From Candidatus Thorarchaeota archaeon SMTZ1-83 (lineage in GTDB: Archaea; Asgardarchaeota; Thorarchaeia; Thorarchaeales; Thorarchaeaceae), in assembly GCA_001563325.1 (NCBI GenBank), contig LRSK01000089.1, forward strand, positions 1 to 6,405: 6,405 nt of DNA, given 5' to 3'. Made by a program: the position numbers and the translations under genes. A model generated the notes under the pieces. It saw only the letters and a program-made list of their open reading frames with translations. It was not told where the DNA came from and did no database searches. How positions within the stretch are numbered: position 1 is the first letter of the stretch; each line of letters starts with the position of its first letter. Positions 5,042 to 6,405 of the stretch are shown piece by piece.

Positions 5042-6405
5042 ATGCTAACTCCTCCTCAACAAATCTCTCATAGATTACCTCTTCAGAGTCCGCTACCGGA
5101 GCTTCAAATCGAGCTACCATTACACCTCGTGTGCCAAATGGCTGCTTAAGAGTTCCCTTGACACCTCTCAGCGTCTTCACATGCGATCCTGATATTGACT
5201 CTGCAACTTCCTTTTTGGAGGCGAGCCCCTCAATCAGAACGTCCTCTGACCGAATCCTACTGACACGTCCAATTCTACGAATGCTTCTTTTGAGAATGAG
5301 CTTTTTAGGGATCTTGATGACCTCACCCGACCCCAAAATGCGCATTTGCGTGGGAGGAAAATCAGTTCGCATCAGAAGAACGCGCATACCAAGCTCAACA
5401 GGAACTTCCTCCTGAAACAATAGTGCGGCCATAATTGATGAGTCAGTGGTTTCCTCCAACATCACACTGGTCCCATCATGAAGGGGCACCAACTCAGCTG
5501 TCGCGCTAGGCATGCCAACTGTGGCACTCAGGATTAGACCTTTTGTGACTCTACCACGATAGAGTTCATTCCTCTGCAGGCGCACAATGATGTGTTTCGA
5601 GTTGGTCAATGTATCAGGTTCTGAAAGATAATTACCACGTCTGACAATTCTGTGGTCGATATCAGGAGTATTCAGACCCACACGATCCCCTGCAGAGGTT
5701 TCCGACCGTTCCTCACCAAACGTTTGGATTGACCTCACTCTAGAAATGTCGCCCTGCGGGGAAAGCTGAACGGTTTTACCGGTGCTTAGCTTTCCGCGTA
5801 ATACCGTACCAGTGACCACGGTTCCGTGCCCTTTGACTGAGAATGCATGATCGATGGGCATGAGAAACGGGCCATCTATTTGCCGCTTCTGTGCCTCGAG
5901 CTTCCTCAGCAGCAACTCTCGTAAATGATCCAAGCCTTCACCAGTCTTGGCGGAGACTCTCACATATCCAACATTTGAGAACAGGGCTCCAATAATGTCT
6001 TTCATTTGCCTCTCAACTGCATCTATCCGAGTATCATCGACTGTGTCAGTCTTCGTGATCGCCACAATGAGGTTTTGAATTCCCATTGACTTGAGAACTA
6101 CAATGTGTTCCCCGGTTTGAATCCCGGCGCCCTCATCCGCAGCAACCACAAGTATAGCAGCATCAATAATGTTCGCGCCAGCCACAACGCTTCTGATCAA
6201 ATCTGCATGGCCCGGAGCATCAACAAGCGTAACTAGAAAGTCACCCAAAGTGAACATGGTGAATCCGAGGTCAATTGTGATACCTCTTTGCTTGGACTGA
6301 GGATGTTTATCAAGGCCTGCAGTGGATACCTTCTCACTGATTGCCCTTGCAAGCTCAGTCTTTCCATGGTCTATGTGACCTACAAGACCAATGTGGATTG
6401 GAACC
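5016..6405 (-). CDS. selB: Selenocysteine-specific elongation factor aSelB, 5' end cut off
   Basis: aSelB is the GTPase that delivers Sec-tRNA(Sec) to UGA codons. The frame is open to the right window edge (first full codon 6404, Val), giving 462 visible residues; archaeal SelB has about 465-470, so only a few are missing. A start at ATG 6257 would remove the P-loop and is wrong. Visible numbering: G1 GHIDHGKT (9-16); G2 RGITIDLGF (40-48), the SelB form of switch I; G3 DAPGH (62-66); G4 TKTD (117-120), Thr replacing the usual Asn as I recall for archaeal SelB; G5 SAKTGEG (from 151). Then come domains II and III (DHAFSVKGHGTVVTGT, AGDRVGLN, MRVLLMRTDFPPTQMRILG) and a short domain IV with GTLKQPFGTRGVMVARF. 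The bacterial C-terminal winged helices for SECIS binding are absent, as in archaea generally. The stop codon is TGA and spcS begins inside its end. The operon promoter lies outside the window. Confidence 0.96.
   Translation of the reverse strand, partial: VPIHIGLVGHIDHGKTELARAISEKVSTAGLDKHPQSKQRGITIDLGFTMFTLGDFLVTLVDAPGHADLIRSVVAGANIIDAAILVVAADEGAGIQTGEHIVVLKSMGIQNLIVAITKTDTVDDTRIDAVERQMKDIIGALFSNVGYVRVSAKTGEGLDHLRELLLRKLEAQKRQIDGPFLMPIDHAFSVKGHGTVVTGTVLRGKLSTGKTVQLSPQGDISRVRSIQTFGEERSETSAGDRVGLNTPDIDHRIVRRGNYLSEPDTLTNSKHIIVRLQRNELYRGRVTKGLILSATVGMPSATAELVPLHDGTSVMLEETTDSSIMAALLFQEEVPVELGMRVLLMRTDFPPTQMRILGSGEVIKIPKKLILKRSIRRIGRVSRIRSEDVLIEGLASKKEVAESISGSHVKTLRGVKGTLKQPFGTRGVMVARFEAPVADSEEVIYERFVEEELAFGHRRKIG
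5049..5057 (-). promoter_or_regulatory. Ribosome-binding site deciding the TTG start of spcS
   Basis: GAGGAGGAG on the minus strand lies within the last codons of selB and ends 7 nt before TTG 5041-5039, the same spacing as at the next gene. Part of the signal doubles as Glu-Glu codons of SelB (VEEELAFG). Confidence 0.6.

Noticed and set aside
6110..6257. ATG 6257 as the start of a shorter SelB
   Set aside because: The frame continues upstream to the window edge and encodes the essential P-loop GHIDHGKT and the switch I motif RGITIDLGF.
1..6405. Insertion sequences, CRISPR arrays, defence or phage genes
   Set aside because: No transposase or integrase motifs, no regularly spaced direct repeats and no toxin-antitoxin pair were seen. 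The tRNA-Sec 3' end shows no obvious duplicated attachment site within the window.

Overview
The window is archaeal. It carries a near-complete archaeal/eukaryotic-type selenocysteine (Sec) decoding locus beside a TFIIB-type general transcription factor (TFB). Archaeal origin rests on the TFB, TATA-box promoters, purine-rich Shine-Dalgarno sites, and the PSTK-SepSecS-aSelB route in place of bacterial SelA. The archaea known to use Sec are Methanococcales (very AT-rich), Methanopyrus (GC-rich) and Asgard archaea of the Lokiarchaeota type. Base composition here looks intermediate (about 45-50% GC by eye, not computed). An Asgard-like archaeon is therefore my best inference, but the lineage is not proven by this window.

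Layout, plus strand. Positions 3-59 look like the last codons of a cut-off gene. After a TATA box (114-119) and an operator-like inverted repeat (135-150) comes an unrecognised 189-aa protein (172-741). The 306-base gap 742-1047 contains no gene but has four inverted repeats: a nested 11-bp + 7-bp hairpin (776-843), a 9-bp repeat (879-909), a 6-bp repeat near the expected TSS (960-975) and a 6-bp repeat next to the ribosome-binding site (1007-1036). It also holds the TATA box of tfb (928-936). Then follow tfb (1048-1992) and pstK (about 2077-2850), which seems to have its own TATA-like element.

Layout, minus strand, convergent with pstK. Reading from the right edge: selB (Sec-specific elongation factor, missing only a few N-terminal residues), spcS/SepSecS (overlapping selB by 26 bp), an unrecognised 214-aa gene 30 bp downstream, and 48 bp further the gene for tRNA-Sec with anticodon UCA (3007-2917). 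Both spcS and the unknown gene start with TTG, each placed exactly 7 nt after a strong purine-rich Shine-Dalgarno sequence.

Together: tRNA-Sec is charged with serine by the ordinary SerRS. PSTK phosphorylates the Ser-tRNA, SepSecS converts Sep-tRNA to Sec-tRNA using selenophosphate, and aSelB carries Sec-tRNA to UGA codons on the ribosome. Absent from the window are selenophosphate synthetase (SelD/SPS), any evident selenoprotein gene, and any convincing SECIS element. The 214-aa protein inside this cluster is the main candidate for something undescribed.
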